Of a stretch of 64,000 nt of DNA, positions 15,060 through 23,613 are shown in pieces (positions within the stretch are counted from its first letter, which is position 1; every line of letters begins with the position of its first letter). The position numbers were made by a program, and so were the translations under genes. Origin of the DNA: Kribbella sp. ALI-6-A (lineage in GTDB: Bacteria > Actinomycetota > Actinomycetes > Propionibacteriales > Kribbellaceae). Location of the stretch: the NCBI RefSeq assembly GCF_001984195.1, contig NZ_MTQN01000008.1, forward strand, positions 124,001-188,000, in the 5' to 3' direction. Under the pieces are notes generated by a model that did not search any database, was not told the origin of the DNA, and worked only from the letters and a program-made list of their open reading frames with translations.

Positions 15060-17312
15060 ATGAGGAAACGCCGGCTGGCCGGGATGGTTCTGGTGCTGGG
15101 GATGGTGCCGGCCTCGGCCGGGGCGGCGGGGGTGCAGGACCTCAACCGGGTCCTGTTCGACCGCCCGTACGTCGAGGTCCTGGGGGCCTCGCCGGCCGGC
15201 GTGCTGTACAAGGTCTCGCGGCTGGACCTGGACGTGCTGGTGGAGGTCGCGACCTGGGTGAAACCGACCGGCGCACCGGCGTACCAGGTGGAAGCGGGCT
15301 TCAAGCGGCTCGCCGGGGACAAGATCTTCGGGACCGGCAACAGGTACCAGTACGTCGGGACGCCGGTGACGAAGGTGTGTGCCGACGTTCCACCACCGGC
15401 CGATCCCGGCGGACGCTACGACGGTCTCGGCCTGTACGCCTCCTGGGGCTGGATCTCCAGTGCAGGCGAACGAGTCGATGTGACCCCGACCGGCTGCCGG
15501 GTGACCGCGCGCTACCCGGCGCCCGGCAGCTACTCCCTGGCCGCGATGGACGACACCGGCTGGGTCACCGTCGACGCCGTCGGCGAGGACGGCGACAAGC
15601 AACTCACCTATCGCTCGTACGCCGATCCGACGCACCCCCGCGTGATCGCCGACGGCGGCCACGTCCGCTACCTCGGCGCGGTCTCCCTCAACGGGACGGC
15701 GGTCGCCTGGGCGCACCAGGACTACACCCAGCAGCCGATCAGCAGCTCCTTCGTCGTCAGGTCGTCGACCGACGGTTCGGCACCGCCGAAGGCGACCCGA
15801 ATCCAGGGCTGGGTGGTCGCCAGCGCGATCGCGGGCGGCGCGACCGGCTGGACCACCTGTCAGGGAGCGCAGCCGTGCGCGACCGGCTCGATCGCGGCGA
15901 GCGGCGCACAGACCTCGACGACCGAAACCCGCAGCCTGGCCGGTGACCGGGGCCGGTTCGTCTTCGACACCCTGCAGCCGACGCCGGGCGTCGACGAGGC
16001 CGCCGCGATCGGCGGCACCGCACCGCGGACCCGGCTCGCCGGCGTCGACCTGTTGCCGCCGGTCACCCGGGCGGTCTCGCTCGGCGCGGGCGGAGCGGTG
16101 TACGTCGACACTCAGCTGCCCGCCGACTCGCTGAGCCGCCGGTTCTACGCCCGCCCGGCCGGCGCGGTCGCGCTGACGGCGCAGACCAAGCTCGGGCAAG
16201 CGGCCGCCGGACCTTCCCGCGAGGGCCGCCGGACGGCGTACCTGGACGCCGCGGGCGTGCTTTGGCTGGTCACCGACGACGGTGTCCGGACGCGGGTCTT
16301 CGCGCCGGTGGTGCGCGAGGCCATCGTCGATGGGTCGAACCTGCGGATCTCCGGATCGCGGTTGCTGTGGTGGAAGGCCTTGTACACCGGGGAACACTGC
16401 GGCCCACCCGCCCCGGACTGCTCACCGATGTACGGCAACTACTTGCCGATGATCTACGACCTGCGTACCGGCGTCAGCACGCAGTTGGCGATCACCTCGA
16501 ACTGGTCGCATCCCGTCGACCTCTGGGGCAACTACCTGGCTTGGGTCGACGACAAGAACGCCGTCTGGCGGCGCGATCTGGCCAGTGGCGCACTGCTGCA
16601 GGCCAAGCCGGCCGGCACCGCGCTCGTGCGCAGCGTTGCCGTGCACGACGACTACGTGGCCTGGGCGACCTGTGCCAGCAACGGCCAGGACGACTGCGTC
16701 CAGTCGCTGATCGGCCATCGCAACCTGCAGACCAAAGCGGCGGCGATCACGATCACCTCCGCGCACACCGCGCACCTGAAGATGTCCGGCGGTCATGTCG
16801 TGTTCGACACGTATCCGAGCCGGTTCCCAGGCGCCGGAACGCTCAAGGTCGGCCGGCTCGGCACCACCGCGACCGGTGTCGTCGGCGCGCTGCGCTGGCA
16901 GGCCTCGTTCGACGTGCACGACGAGACGCTGGCCTGGATCGCCCCGGACGACGTCGCCCGGATCGGCCCGAACTCCGCGTTCGTCGCCTACCCGAAGTAC
17001 CTCGGCAACGGCAGTGCGCCGCCCTCGTTCAACCCGGCGCTGCGGCTGTGGAACGCGGAGTTCGGGATCAGCAAGGCGCTGCCGACCTGCGCGCTCACGA
17101 TCATGTCGGGTACGACGGTTCGCCGTACGCTCAACTGCGCGACCACCAACGGGTCCGCCCGGGCCGACTGGGACGGTCGCGACTCGGCCGGCCGGTTGCT
17201 CCCGCCCGGCGCCTACACCTGGACGCTGACCGGGCGGGACGGCGACGGCACGCTGCGCTGGTGGACCGGCGCGACCCACGCGATCACCGGCACGGTGCGG
17301 ATCGTCTCGTAA
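15060..17312 (+). CDS. Large secreted protein, probable beta-propeller with FlgD-like tail
   Basis: 750 residues. A short signal peptide (MRKRRLAGMVLVLGMVPASAGAAG) is preceded by AGGGGAGGGGA. The mature part is beta-rich with repeated Trp-containing blades: YASWGWISSAGERV, AWAHQDYTQQP, LAWVDDKNAVWRRDL, VAWATCASNGQDD, LAWIAPDDVARI; pairs of cysteines probably form disulfides. The C-terminal 60 residues (DWDGRDSAGRLLPPGAYTWTLTGRDGDG) match the FlgD Ig-like/CHU-tail pattern, usually the last domain of surface enzymes. No catalytic motif is recognised. It may be a carbohydrate- or surface-binding protein. A hairpin lies downstream at 17360-17383. Confidence 0.7.
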   Translation: MRKRRLAGMVLVLGMVPASAGAAGVQDLNRVLFDRPYVEVLGASPAGVLYKVSRLDLDVLVEVATWVKPTGAPAYQVEAGFKRLAGDKIFGTGNRYQYVGTPVTKVCADVPPPADPGGRYDGLGLYASWGWISSAGERVDVTPTGCRVTARYPAPGSYSLAAMDDTGWVTVDAVGEDGDKQLTYRSYADPTHPRVIADGGHVRYLGAVSLNGTAVAWAHQDYTQQPISSSFVVRSSTDGSAPPKATRIQGWVVASAIAGGATGWTTCQGAQPCATGSIAASGAQTSTTETRSLAGDRGRFVFDTLQPTPGVDEAAAIGGTAPRTRLAGVDLLPPVTRAVSLGAGGAVYVDTQLPADSLSRRFYARPAGAVALTAQTKLGQAAAGPSREGRRTAYLDAAGVLWLVTDDGVRTRVFAPVVREAIVDGSNLRISGSRLLWWKALYTGEHCGPPAPDCSPMYGNYLPMIYDLRTGVSTQLAITSNWSHPVDLWGNYLAWVDDKNAVWRRDLASGALLQAKPAGTALVRSVAVHDDYVAWATCASNGQDDCVQSLIGHRNLQTKAAAITITSAHTAHLKMSGGHVVFDTYPSRFPGAGTLKVGRLGTTATGVVGALRWQASFDVHDETLAWIAPDDVARIGPNSAFVAYPKYLGNGSAPPSFNPALRLWNAEFGISKALPTCALTIMSGTTVRRTLNCATTNGSARADWDGRDSAGRLLPPGAYTWTLTGRDGDGTLRWWTGATHAITGTVRIVS

Positions 17313-17359
17313 CGAATACGCCAGAACTGCCCTGATCTGAATTATCTGCTACAACAGGG

Positions 17360-17383
17360 GGGACCAGTCGGGTTCGTGGTCCC
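17360..17383 (+). terminator. Stem-loop between the secreted protein gene and pruA
   Basis: GGGACCA (17360-17366) and TGGTCCC (17377-17383) form a perfect 7-bp stem with a 10-base loop. It lies 48 bases after the stop of the secreted protein and 120 bases before pruA, so it may be a terminator or a 5' leader element of pruA. Confidence 0.5.
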
Positions 17384-17504
17384 AGGGTCCGGCGTGGCAG
17401 CATGAAGACGCGAACGTGTCGCGGCGGACCCCGATCGGGCCGCCGCGGGCTCGCAGCCACGTACCGGCGTACCCACAGCCCAGTCGATCGAGGAGCAGCG
17501 CAGC

Positions 17505-19133
17505 ATGGATGCCGTCACCGCCGTCCCCACCCCCGCCAACGAACCGGTGCGGGGCTACGCGCCGGGCTCGCCCGAGCGGGGCAGTCTGGAGGCGAAGCTC
17601 AAGGAGTTCAACGCCGCCGGGGCGATCGACCTGACCTGCACGATCGGCGGCGAGCAGCGGCTCGGCGGCGGCGCGACCATCGAGGTCGTCCAGCCGCACA
17701 AGCACGCGCACGTGCTCGGCACACTCGGCAACGCGACCGAGGCCGACGGCCGGGCGGCCGTCGACGCGGCGCTCGCGGCCGCGCCGTCGTGGCGCGCGCT
17801 GTCGTTCGACGACCGCGCGGCGATCTTCCTCAAGGCCGCCGACCTGCTGGCCGGCCCGTGGCGCGACACGCTGAACGCGGCGACCATGCTCGGGCAGTCC
17901 AAGACTGTGCAGCAGGCCGAGATCGACGCCGCCTGCGAGCTGATCGACTTCCTGCGCTTCAACGTCGCGTTCGCGCGCAAGCTGGTCAGCGACCAGCCGA
18001 TCTCGTCGCCGGGCGTCTGGAACCGGGTGGACTACCGCCCGCTCGAGGGCTTCGTCTACGCGATCACCCCGTTCAACTTCACCGCGATCGCCGGCAACCT
18101 GCCGACCGCGCCCGCGCTGATGGGCAACACGGTGGTCTGGAAGCCGTCGCCGACCCAGCAGTTCGCGGCGCACTGGACGATGCGGCTGTTCGAGGCCGCC
18201 GGGCTGCCGGCCGGCGTGATCAACCTGGTCACCGGTGACGGCATCGAGGTGAGCAAGGCCGCGCTGACCCACCCGGACCTGACCGGCATCCACTTCACCG
18301 GCTCCACCAAGACCTTCCAGTCGCTGTGGGGCACGGTCGGCGCCAACATCGCGTCGTACAAGACCTATCCGCGGCTGGTCGGCGAGACCGGCGGCAAGGA
18401 CTTCATCCTCGCCCACCCGTCGGCCGACCCGGCGGTGCTGAAGACCGCGATGCTGCGCGGCGCCTTCGAGTACCAGGGCCAGAAGTGCTCGGCCGCCAGC
18501 CGCTCGTACGTCGCCCGCTCGGTCTGGAACCAGATCCGCGACGACCTGGCCGCCGAGACCGACGCGCTGACGATGGGCGACGTCACCGACCTGTCGAACT
18601 TCCTCGGCGCGGTGATCGACGACCGGGCCTTCGCCAAGCACAAGACGGCGATCGACCGGGCCCAGGCCAGCGACGCGATCGAGGTGCTGGCCGGTGGCAC
18701 GTACGACGACAGCGAGGGCTACTTCGTCCGCCCGACCCTGCTGGTCTCCGACGACCCGACCGACGAGATCTTCACCACCGAGTACTTCGGCCCGATCCTC
18801 GGCGTGCACGTGTACGACGACGCGGACTACGACAAGGTGTTGCGCGAGATGGAGAGCGCGGCGCCGTACGGGCTGACCGGCGCGGTGATCGCCCAGGACC
18901 GGCACGCGATCGCGGCCGCGGCCGACTACCTGCGCTTCGCGGCCGGCAACTTCTACGTCAACGACAAGCCGACCGGCGCCGTCGTCGGCCAGCAGCCCTT
19001 CGGCGGTTCCCGCGCCAGCGGCACCAACGACAAGGCCGGCTCGCTGTGGAACCTGATCCGCTGGACCAGCCCGCGGTCGATGAAGGAGACCTTCACCCCG
19101 CCGACGGACTACCGCTACCCGCACCAGGGCTGA
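17505..19133 (+). CDS. pruA: L-glutamate gamma-semialdehyde (P5C) dehydrogenase
   Basis: 542 residues, the full length of stand-alone P5C dehydrogenases. It oxidises glutamate 5-semialdehyde to glutamate with NAD+, the second step of proline degradation. Landmarks: NEPVRGYAPGSPER near the start, TPFNFTAIAGNLP, the cofactor-binding HFTGSTKTF, GETGGKDF with the general-base Glu, the nucleophile Cys in GQKCSAASR and the late EYFGPILGVHVYDD and GGSRASGTNDKAG. No proline dehydrogenase gene is adjacent; the 190-bp leader upstream may be regulated. Its last 41 bases overlap the convergent gene at 19093. Confidence 0.93.
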   Translation: MDAVTAVPTPANEPVRGYAPGSPERGSLEAKLKEFNAAGAIDLTCTIGGEQRLGGGATIEVVQPHKHAHVLGTLGNATEADGRAAVDAALAAAPSWRALSFDDRAAIFLKAADLLAGPWRDTLNAATMLGQSKTVQQAEIDAACELIDFLRFNVAFARKLVSDQPISSPGVWNRVDYRPLEGFVYAITPFNFTAIAGNLPTAPALMGNTVVWKPSPTQQFAAHWTMRLFEAAGLPAGVINLVTGDGIEVSKAALTHPDLTGIHFTGSTKTFQSLWGTVGANIASYKTYPRLVGETGGKDFILAHPSADPAVLKTAMLRGAFEYQGQKCSAASRSYVARSVWNQIRDDLAAETDALTMGDVTDLSNFLGAVIDDRAFAKHKTAIDRAQASDAIEVLAGGTYDDSEGYFVRPTLLVSDDPTDEIFTTEYFGPILGVHVYDDADYDKVLREMESAAPYGLTGAVIAQDRHAIAAAADYLRFAAGNFYVNDKPTGAVVGQQPFGGSRASGTNDKAGSLWNLIRWTSPRSMKETFTPPTDYRYPHQG

Positions 19134-20055
19134 GGTCTCCGCAGCTCGGGCACCCGATCTGCCGCAGGCGGCGATGCTCCGCGAGCGTCGCCGCCAGGCC
19201 GGTGCCCGGGCGGCGACGGCGTTGATGTTCGAGGTGAGCCCGCAGGAGCGTCAGTTGCCGGCCCAGCCGGTGCCGCTCGAAGGTCACCACTCCCAGCAGG
19301 ACAAGCACGAGGAACACCCGGACGACCGTCGGTGGCGGCGTGTCCGGAGCCGCGTAACCGCCGTCGGTGAGGCCGGCGGCCCGCTCGAAGTGGTTGTGGG
19401 CGCCGGGAGCGAAGAGCTCGTCGAGGCTGTAGGCGACCGGAAAGCCCAGCGGCCCGGCGAGCGCCGTACCGACCGTCCACTGGACCGTGTGCCGGGACTC
19501 GTGCCGCTTGATCGGTACCAGCTCGGCGTACGTGCGGTCCTGCCCGGGTGAGGTCAGGAATGCGTGCCCGTACATCGTTCCGCCGCGCGCGTAGCCGGAC
19601 TCCATCCGCGCCACCAGCGTGCCGTTCGGCGCGAACCTGCAGACGTCGGCGTCCCGGGTCCTTGCCCAGAGCAACGCCAGGCCGGTCTGCCCGGAGGTCA
19701 GCACCTGCCGCGTCCGCAACCACGGGCCTTCGCCGGCGGTCGTGTAGGCGATCGCCTCCTCGCGGTTCAGCGTCGGCGGCGGCGGGCACACCGGGGCGCC
19801 GAGCCCGAATGCGACCAGGCCCGCGATCCCGACCACCTGCAGTGCGACCAGTCCGCCGAGCGCCCGGAGCAGGCGGCGATGCCGCTTCCGGCAGCCGCCG
19901 CAGGTCGTACGCCGGTCGGCCCGGGCCCGCCGCGCCGATGGCCGCAGGTGCCAGATCCCCAGTAGTCCGGTGCCGAGGACCCGCAGCGTTCCCTCGACCC
20001 ACCCCGGCGGCTCGGCCTGCGGCCGCCGTACGTCGTCCTGGGTGCCGACCGCCAC
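19093..20055 (-). CDS. Membrane protein with an HExxHxxQ motif and CxxC pairs
   Basis: 320 residues. Two CxxC pairs flank the chain: TTCGGCRKRH (about 51-60) and IGCPSCGD near the C-terminus, possibly one zinc knuckle. A transmembrane helix at about 66-86 (LGGLVALQVVGIAGLVAFGL) leads to an external region containing YGHAFLTSPGQDRTYAELVPIKRHESRHTVQWTVGT; HESRH fits HExxH and with TVQ resembles the HExxHxxQ of DUF4157-type metallopeptidases. A second helix is near 247-265. Whether it is an active protease is not known: a third zinc ligand is not obvious, although E in NHFERAAG is possible. Convergent with pruA and overlapping it by 41 bases. Confidence 0.6.
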   Translation of the reverse strand: MAVGTQDDVRRPQAEPPGWVEGTLRVLGTGLLGIWHLRPSARRARADRRTTCGGCRKRHRRLLRALGGLVALQVVGIAGLVAFGLGAPVCPPPPTLNREEAIAYTTAGEGPWLRTRQVLTSGQTGLALLWARTRDADVCRFAPNGTLVARMESGYARGGTMYGHAFLTSPGQDRTYAELVPIKRHESRHTVQWTVGTALAGPLGFPVAYSLDELFAPGAHNHFERAAGLTDGGYAAPDTPPPTVVRVFLVLVLLGVVTFERHRLGRQLTLLRAHLEHQRRRRPGTGLAATLAEHRRLRQIGCPSCGDLSPGAGSGSPSAG

Positions 20056-20121
20056 GACCCACCTCCTCCCGGATCAGGATGAGGCCGGGTCGGCGCCGGA
20101 GGCCAGCGATCCGGGCGACTT

Positions 20122-20763
20122 TCAGTTGTCGGTGATCAGCCCGCGCCGGACGGTGATGTAGAAGCTGGTCAGGTCGTCGATCAGGTCCTCCAGCTGGTTG
20201 GGGTCGTGCAGGTCCGCGTCCAGCAGCCAGTCGGCGATCAGGTCGAACAGGCCGCCGACCAGCCCGATCGCAACTCCGTGGCGGGTGTGGCGGTCGAGGT
20301 CGGACTGCGGACCGTCGTAGGCGTCCCAGAGCTGTTCGAGAAAGCCGGCCGCCCAGCGGCGGTTGGTCCGGCGCTGCCGCTCGACGGTGGGGGAGATCCC
20401 GCCGGCCTGGCCGAAGGTGACCCGGGCGATCCGCGGATCGTCGATCAGCGCGTGCGCGAAGGCCGACAGCAGGCCGGGGGCGACCTCGCGTTCGCTGCCT
20501 CCGGCGTGGGCCGCGGCGAGCGTGGTCATGGTGTCCTCGAGTCGCTCGGACGTGCGTTTGAGCAGCGCGACGTAGCAGTCTTCCCGGCTGCCGAACACCT
20601 CGTAGAAGCTCTTGGTCCCGACGTACGCCGTGGTGCAGATCTGCTCGATCGACGTGTTCGGGTACCCCTGCGCGGCGAACAGCTCGAGCGCGGCGTCGAG
20701 CAGCTGCTCCCGCCGCTCGGCGCGTCGCTGGTCCGCGTCCAAACCTCTGATCACTCGCGCCAT
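20122..20763 (-). CDS. TetR-family transcriptional regulator
   Basis: 213 residues. The N-terminal HTH reads ERREQLLDAALELFAAQGYPNTSIEQICTTAYVGTKSFYEVFGSREDCYVALL (about 14-66), a textbook TetR/AcrR DNA-binding domain; the rest is a helical ligand domain of unknown specificity. It is divergent from the secreted lipase gene, and 6-bp inverted repeats (20772-20812) lie between them, so control of itself and possibly of the lipase is likely. The gene 67 bases downstream on the same strand (19093-20055) may be co-transcribed. No ligand can be guessed. Confidence 0.88.
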   Translation of the reverse strand: MARVIRGLDADQRRAERREQLLDAALELFAAQGYPNTSIEQICTTAYVGTKSFYEVFGSREDCYVALLKRTSERLEDTMTTLAAAHAGGSEREVAPGLLSAFAHALIDDPRIARVTFGQAGGISPTVERQRRTNRRWAAGFLEQLWDAYDGPQSDLDRHTRHGVAIGLVGGLFDLIADWLLDADLHDPNQLEDLIDDLTSFYITVRRGLITDN

Positions 20764-20771
20764 GCGCCGAC

Positions 20772-20812
20772 GTTACCCCCTGCCGCCGGTCGGTAACCAG
20801 CCGAACTGTTAC
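20772..20812. promoter_or_regulatory. Candidate TetR operator, repeated GTTAC boxes
   Basis: GTTACC (20772-20777) and GGTAAC (20792-20797) are exact inverted copies; another GTTAC follows at 20808-20812, again inverted to the second with a 10-base spacer. They lie just upstream of the TetR start and within the divergent lipase promoter interval. Protein binding is inferred. Confidence 0.45.
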
Positions 20813-20901
20813 GAACACGAGGACTTGTCGAGAGTCGGGGAACGTGCTCCACTGTCGGTCACCCTGTCGTCACCCAACGACACTGCCCTCAGGGAGCCGC
20901 G

Positions 20902-21786
20902 ATGAAACCTCACCTCCGCCGAGCCGCCGCCGGTCTGCTGGCCGCCGTCCTGCTCACGGCCGGCGCCGCGACCGCGCCCGCCTCCGCGACCGCGCCCGCG
21001 GCTGCCGCCGCACCCACGTCAGGCTTCGACAACTGGGCCTGCAAGCCGTCCGCGGCCCACCCGAACCCGCTGGTCCTGCTGCACGGCCTCGGCGGCAACG
21101 GTCCCGGCAACTACTCCTTCCTCGGCCCGTACCTCGCGGCCCGGGGATACTGCGCCTTCACGCTCACCTACGGCCAGGCGACGCCCGCGATCCCGGTCGG
21201 CGGCACGGTCTCCATCGTGCGGTCGTCGGCGGAGATCGAGGCGTTCGTCGACCGGGTCCGGACGGCGACCGGCGCCGCGAAGGTCGATCTCGTCGGGCAC
21301 TCCGAGGGCGGCTTCCACAGCCTCTACGGGCCGAAGGTCCGCGGGTACGCCGCAAAGGTCGGCAAGGTCGTCGCACTGGCACCGCCCACGCACGGTACGA
21401 CGTTCGCCGGGCTGGTCAGCGTCGGCGACTACCTGGGGCTGCGCCCGCTCGTCGACCAGGTCCTGCGCGACTTCGGCTGCCCGGCGTGCGACGAACTCAT
21501 CGTCGGGGGTGCCCCGGTGGCGCAGTTGACCGCCGGTCCGATCGCCCAGCCCGGAGTCAGGTACACGGTGATCGCGTCCCGGCTGGACGCGCTGGTGACG
21601 CCGCACGAGACGTCGTTCGTCCGGGAGCCCGGGGTGAAGAACCAGTTCGTCCAGGACGTGTGTCCGCTGGACCCGGTCGGGCACGTCGGGCTGGCCTTCG
21701 ACCCGACGGTCGCGCAGCTGGTCGCCAACGCGCTCGACCCGGCGCGGGCCCGGCCCGTGCTCTGCGGCTTCGGCCCGCCGGTGTAG
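20902..21786 (+). CDS. Secreted lipase/esterase (class 2 lipase family)
   Basis: 294 residues. A signal peptide of about 40 residues rich in alanine precedes a catalytic domain starting GFDNWACKPS. Alpha/beta-hydrolase features: PLVLLHGLGGNGPGNYSF (oxyanion HG), the nucleophile elbow VGHSEGG (Ser of GHSEG), the catalytic Asp probably in VIASRLDALVTPHET, and the His in DPVGHVGLAF. Four cysteines (WAC, RGYC, FGCPAC, VCP) suggest disulfides in the exported form. This pattern matches actinobacterial class 2 triacylglycerol lipases. It is divergent from a TetR gene that may control it. Confidence 0.85.
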   Translation: MKPHLRRAAAGLLAAVLLTAGAATAPASATAPAAAAAPTSGFDNWACKPSAAHPNPLVLLHGLGGNGPGNYSFLGPYLAARGYCAFTLTYGQATPAIPVGGTVSIVRSSAEIEAFVDRVRTATGAAKVDLVGHSEGGFHSLYGPKVRGYAAKVGKVVALAPPTHGTTFAGLVSVGDYLGLRPLVDQVLRDFGCPACDELIVGGAPVAQLTAGPIAQPGVRYTVIASRLDALVTPHETSFVREPGVKNQFVQDVCPLDPVGHVGLAFDPTVAQLVANALDPARARPVLCGFGPPV

Positions 21787-21859
21787 GCGGCCGGTGAAGG
21801 CGCGGATGCCGGCAGCAGGGGAGCCTGCATCCGCGCCTGGCTCAGCGGCGTACCGGCCC

Positions 21860-22063
21860 TCAGGCGGTGTGTTCGAGATGCTGCAGCGGTGGTCCGATCA
21901 GCAGGGCCGAGCCGCAGCTGACGCAGATCCACTCGCCGGCCGGGTCGTCGACCGGATGGTCCGCGGCCTCGACCCGCTCGAAGAGCACCGTCGCCTCGCA
22001 GAACACGCAGTACTGCGCGTCCTCGCCGGCCGACGGTGCGGCAGTCCTTCGCTTGTAACGCAC
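21860..22063 (-). CDS. Small zinc-ribbon protein
   Basis: 67 residues from a GTG with an excellent GGAGGTGA site. Two CxxC pairs (YCVFCEATV and WICVSCGSALL) separated by 26 residues form a zinc ribbon, ending in GPPLQHLEHTA. Such short proteins are frequent in actinomycetes and may bind RNA, DNA or protein; no specific role is known. A longer reading to 22216 exists but has no ribosome site and would enter the SDR gene's 3' end. It is 98 bases downstream of the SDR gene on the same strand and may be a separate transcript. Confidence 0.7.
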   Translation of the reverse strand: MRYKRRTAAPSAGEDAQYCVFCEATVLFERVEAADHPVDDPAGEWICVSCGSALLIGPPLQHLEHTA

Positions 22064-22161
22064 GACAGGCTCACCTCCGGTGACTCTCCGACTCCAGAGT
22101 GCCACCATCCACGCCACCGATCCGGCAGCGACACGGCCTTGCCTGCTGAGCGCGACCCTCG

Positions 22162-23043
22162 TCAGCCCGCGGCCGTTCGCCGTACGTCGAGGAGCAGGTC
22201 GCCGGTCGCCTCCCACAGGGCGCGCTGGACCTTCGGGTCGCTTCCGGCGGCGGGGCAGCGCAATGGCTCTGCGTCCCGCGCGGCGAAGTAGCCGCCGGTG
22301 CCGGCCGAGAATGCCGGATCGGTCGCGAGTCGCACGATGATGCCGGCGCCATGCCGGGGGTCGCCGACACCGAGCCGGGTCAGCGCCTTCTCGAGCAGGC
22401 TCGCGAACGGGAGCTCACGGCCCAAGCCGGTGGTGTTGAAGCCTGGGCAGCAGCACATGACGGCGACACCGGTGCCCGCCAACTGCCGGGCGAGTTCCTC
22501 GGTGAACATGATCGCCAGCAACTTCGACAGCGCGTACCGGCGAGACGACTCCCGCCGGCCGTAGTCGCTGATGTCGCCGAGCGCGAGGTCCAGGTCGAGC
22601 GACGTGACCTGGCGCGACGCCCGTGAGGTGACCGTGACGACCCGGGCCGGCGCCGAGGCGATCAGTTTGGCGCGCAGGACGTCGGTGAGCACCCAGGGGG
22701 CGAGGTAGTTGACGGCCGTCATCTCGGCCAGGCCTTCGGGTGTCACGCGTTGCGAGAAGGCGTGGATGCCGGCGTTGTTGACCAGCACGTCGATCCGCGG
22801 GTAGCGCGCGTCGATCTGTTCGCCCGCCCGTTGGACTTCGGCGATCGACGACAGGTCGGCGAGAAAGACGTCGACCGGCGTACCCGGTGCGACCTGCTCG
22901 ATCTCCTGCCGCAGTGCCGCGGCCTTCTGCTCGCTCCGAACGACCAGGCCCAGGTGGGCGCCGCCGCGGGCGAGTTCGAGTGCCGCCAGCCGGCCCAGTC
23001 CGTTCGTGGCGCCGGTCATCACGATGACGGGGCGAGTGGTCAT
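22162..23043 (-). CDS. Short-chain dehydrogenase/reductase
   Basis: 293 residues. Rossmann features of a classical SDR: TGATNGLGRLAA (TGxxxGxG, about 11-22), an Asp in FLADLSS, NNAG at about 89-92, the catalytic Ser region VVTVTSRAS and the YALSK dyad (YxxxK). The length and the RESSRRYALSKL segment resemble retinol-dehydrogenase/WW-oxidoreductase-like SDRs. GGAGGAGA precedes the ATG. It is divergent from the MarR gene with a palindrome between, so it is a probable MarR target; such enzymes often handle reactive aldehydes or ketones, but the substrate is unknown. Confidence 0.88.
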   Translation of the reverse strand: MTTRPVIVMTGATNGLGRLAALELARGGAHLGLVVRSEQKAAALRQEIEQVAPGTPVDVFLADLSSIAEVQRAGEQIDARYPRIDVLVNNAGIHAFSQRVTPEGLAEMTAVNYLAPWVLTDVLRAKLIASAPARVVTVTSRASRQVTSLDLDLALGDISDYGRRESSRRYALSKLLAIMFTEELARQLAGTGVAVMCCCPGFNTTGLGRELPFASLLEKALTRLGVGDPRHGAGIIVRLATDPAFSAGTGGYFAARDAEPLRCPAAGSDPKVQRALWEATGDLLLDVRRTAAG

Positions 23044-23065
23044 GGGGTCTCCTCCGACGATATGC

Positions 23066-23077
23066 TGAGGTACCTCA
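23066..23077. promoter_or_regulatory. Candidate MarR operator TGAGGTACCTCA
   Basis: TGAGGTACCTCA is a perfect 12-bp palindrome in the 61-base interval between the divergent SDR and MarR starts. Flanking TAT/ATA bases make it nearly symmetrical further out. The position suggests coordinated repression of both genes. Confidence 0.6.
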
Positions 23078-23104
23078 CTATACTCGTGCTCGAAAGGAGC
23101 GACG

Positions 23105-23566
23105 ATGGCGGACGAGGCGGTGCGCGTGGGCCTGCGGTATCTGACGGTCGGCTATCAGGTGCGGCGGACCGTCGACCAGCGGATGGCCGGGGAAGGGACG
23201 TCCTTGGCCCGGACGAAGGTTCTGCAGGTGCTGGCCCGGCGGGGCGCGGTGCGGCAGTCCGAGCTGGCGAACGAACTCGGACATGCGCCGCGTTCGGTGA
23301 CGCAGGCCGTCGAGGCGCTGGAGCGGGACGGGTTGGTCGAACGCGAGGCCGCCACGGATGACCGGCGGGCGAAGCTCGTCGTACTGACGGGGCGGGGGGC
23401 CGAGGCGCTGGCGGCCGGCACGGTGGCCGGCGAGCGAGCCGTCCGGGAGGTCTTCGGAGCCTTGAGCCCGGCTCAGCTGGCGGAGTTGGACGCGGCGCTG
23501 GCGGTCATCGAGGGCGTGGTCGGGGTCGCTGCGCCGATCAGCTGGCCTGGCCCCCCAGCGAGCTGA
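23105..23566 (+). CDS. MarR-family transcriptional regulator
   Basis: 153 residues with the winged-helix core LQVLARRGAVRQSELANELGHAPRSVTQAVEALERDGLVEREAATDDRRAKLVVLTGRG (about 38-96), including the wing motif DDRRAK. Helices at both ends should dimerise. GAAAGGAGC lies upstream of the ATG. It is transcribed divergently from the SDR gene across a palindromic site (23066-23077). The effector is unknown. The last residues (ISWPGPPAS) are proline-rich and not typical of the family. Confidence 0.88.
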   Translation: MADEAVRVGLRYLTVGYQVRRTVDQRMAGEGTSLARTKVLQVLARRGAVRQSELANELGHAPRSVTQAVEALERDGLVEREAATDDRRAKLVVLTGRGAEALAAGTVAGERAVREVFGALSPAQLAELDAALAVIEGVVGVAAPISWPGPPAS

Positions 23567-23613
23567 TGTCACGGCCCCGCGGGTGGAGCGCGGGGCCGCA
23601 AAGACACCTGCGA

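Noticed and set aside
17505..19133. Bifunctional PutA
   Set aside because: Only the P5C dehydrogenase half is coded; length and start fit stand-alone PruA and no proline dehydrogenase is adjacent.
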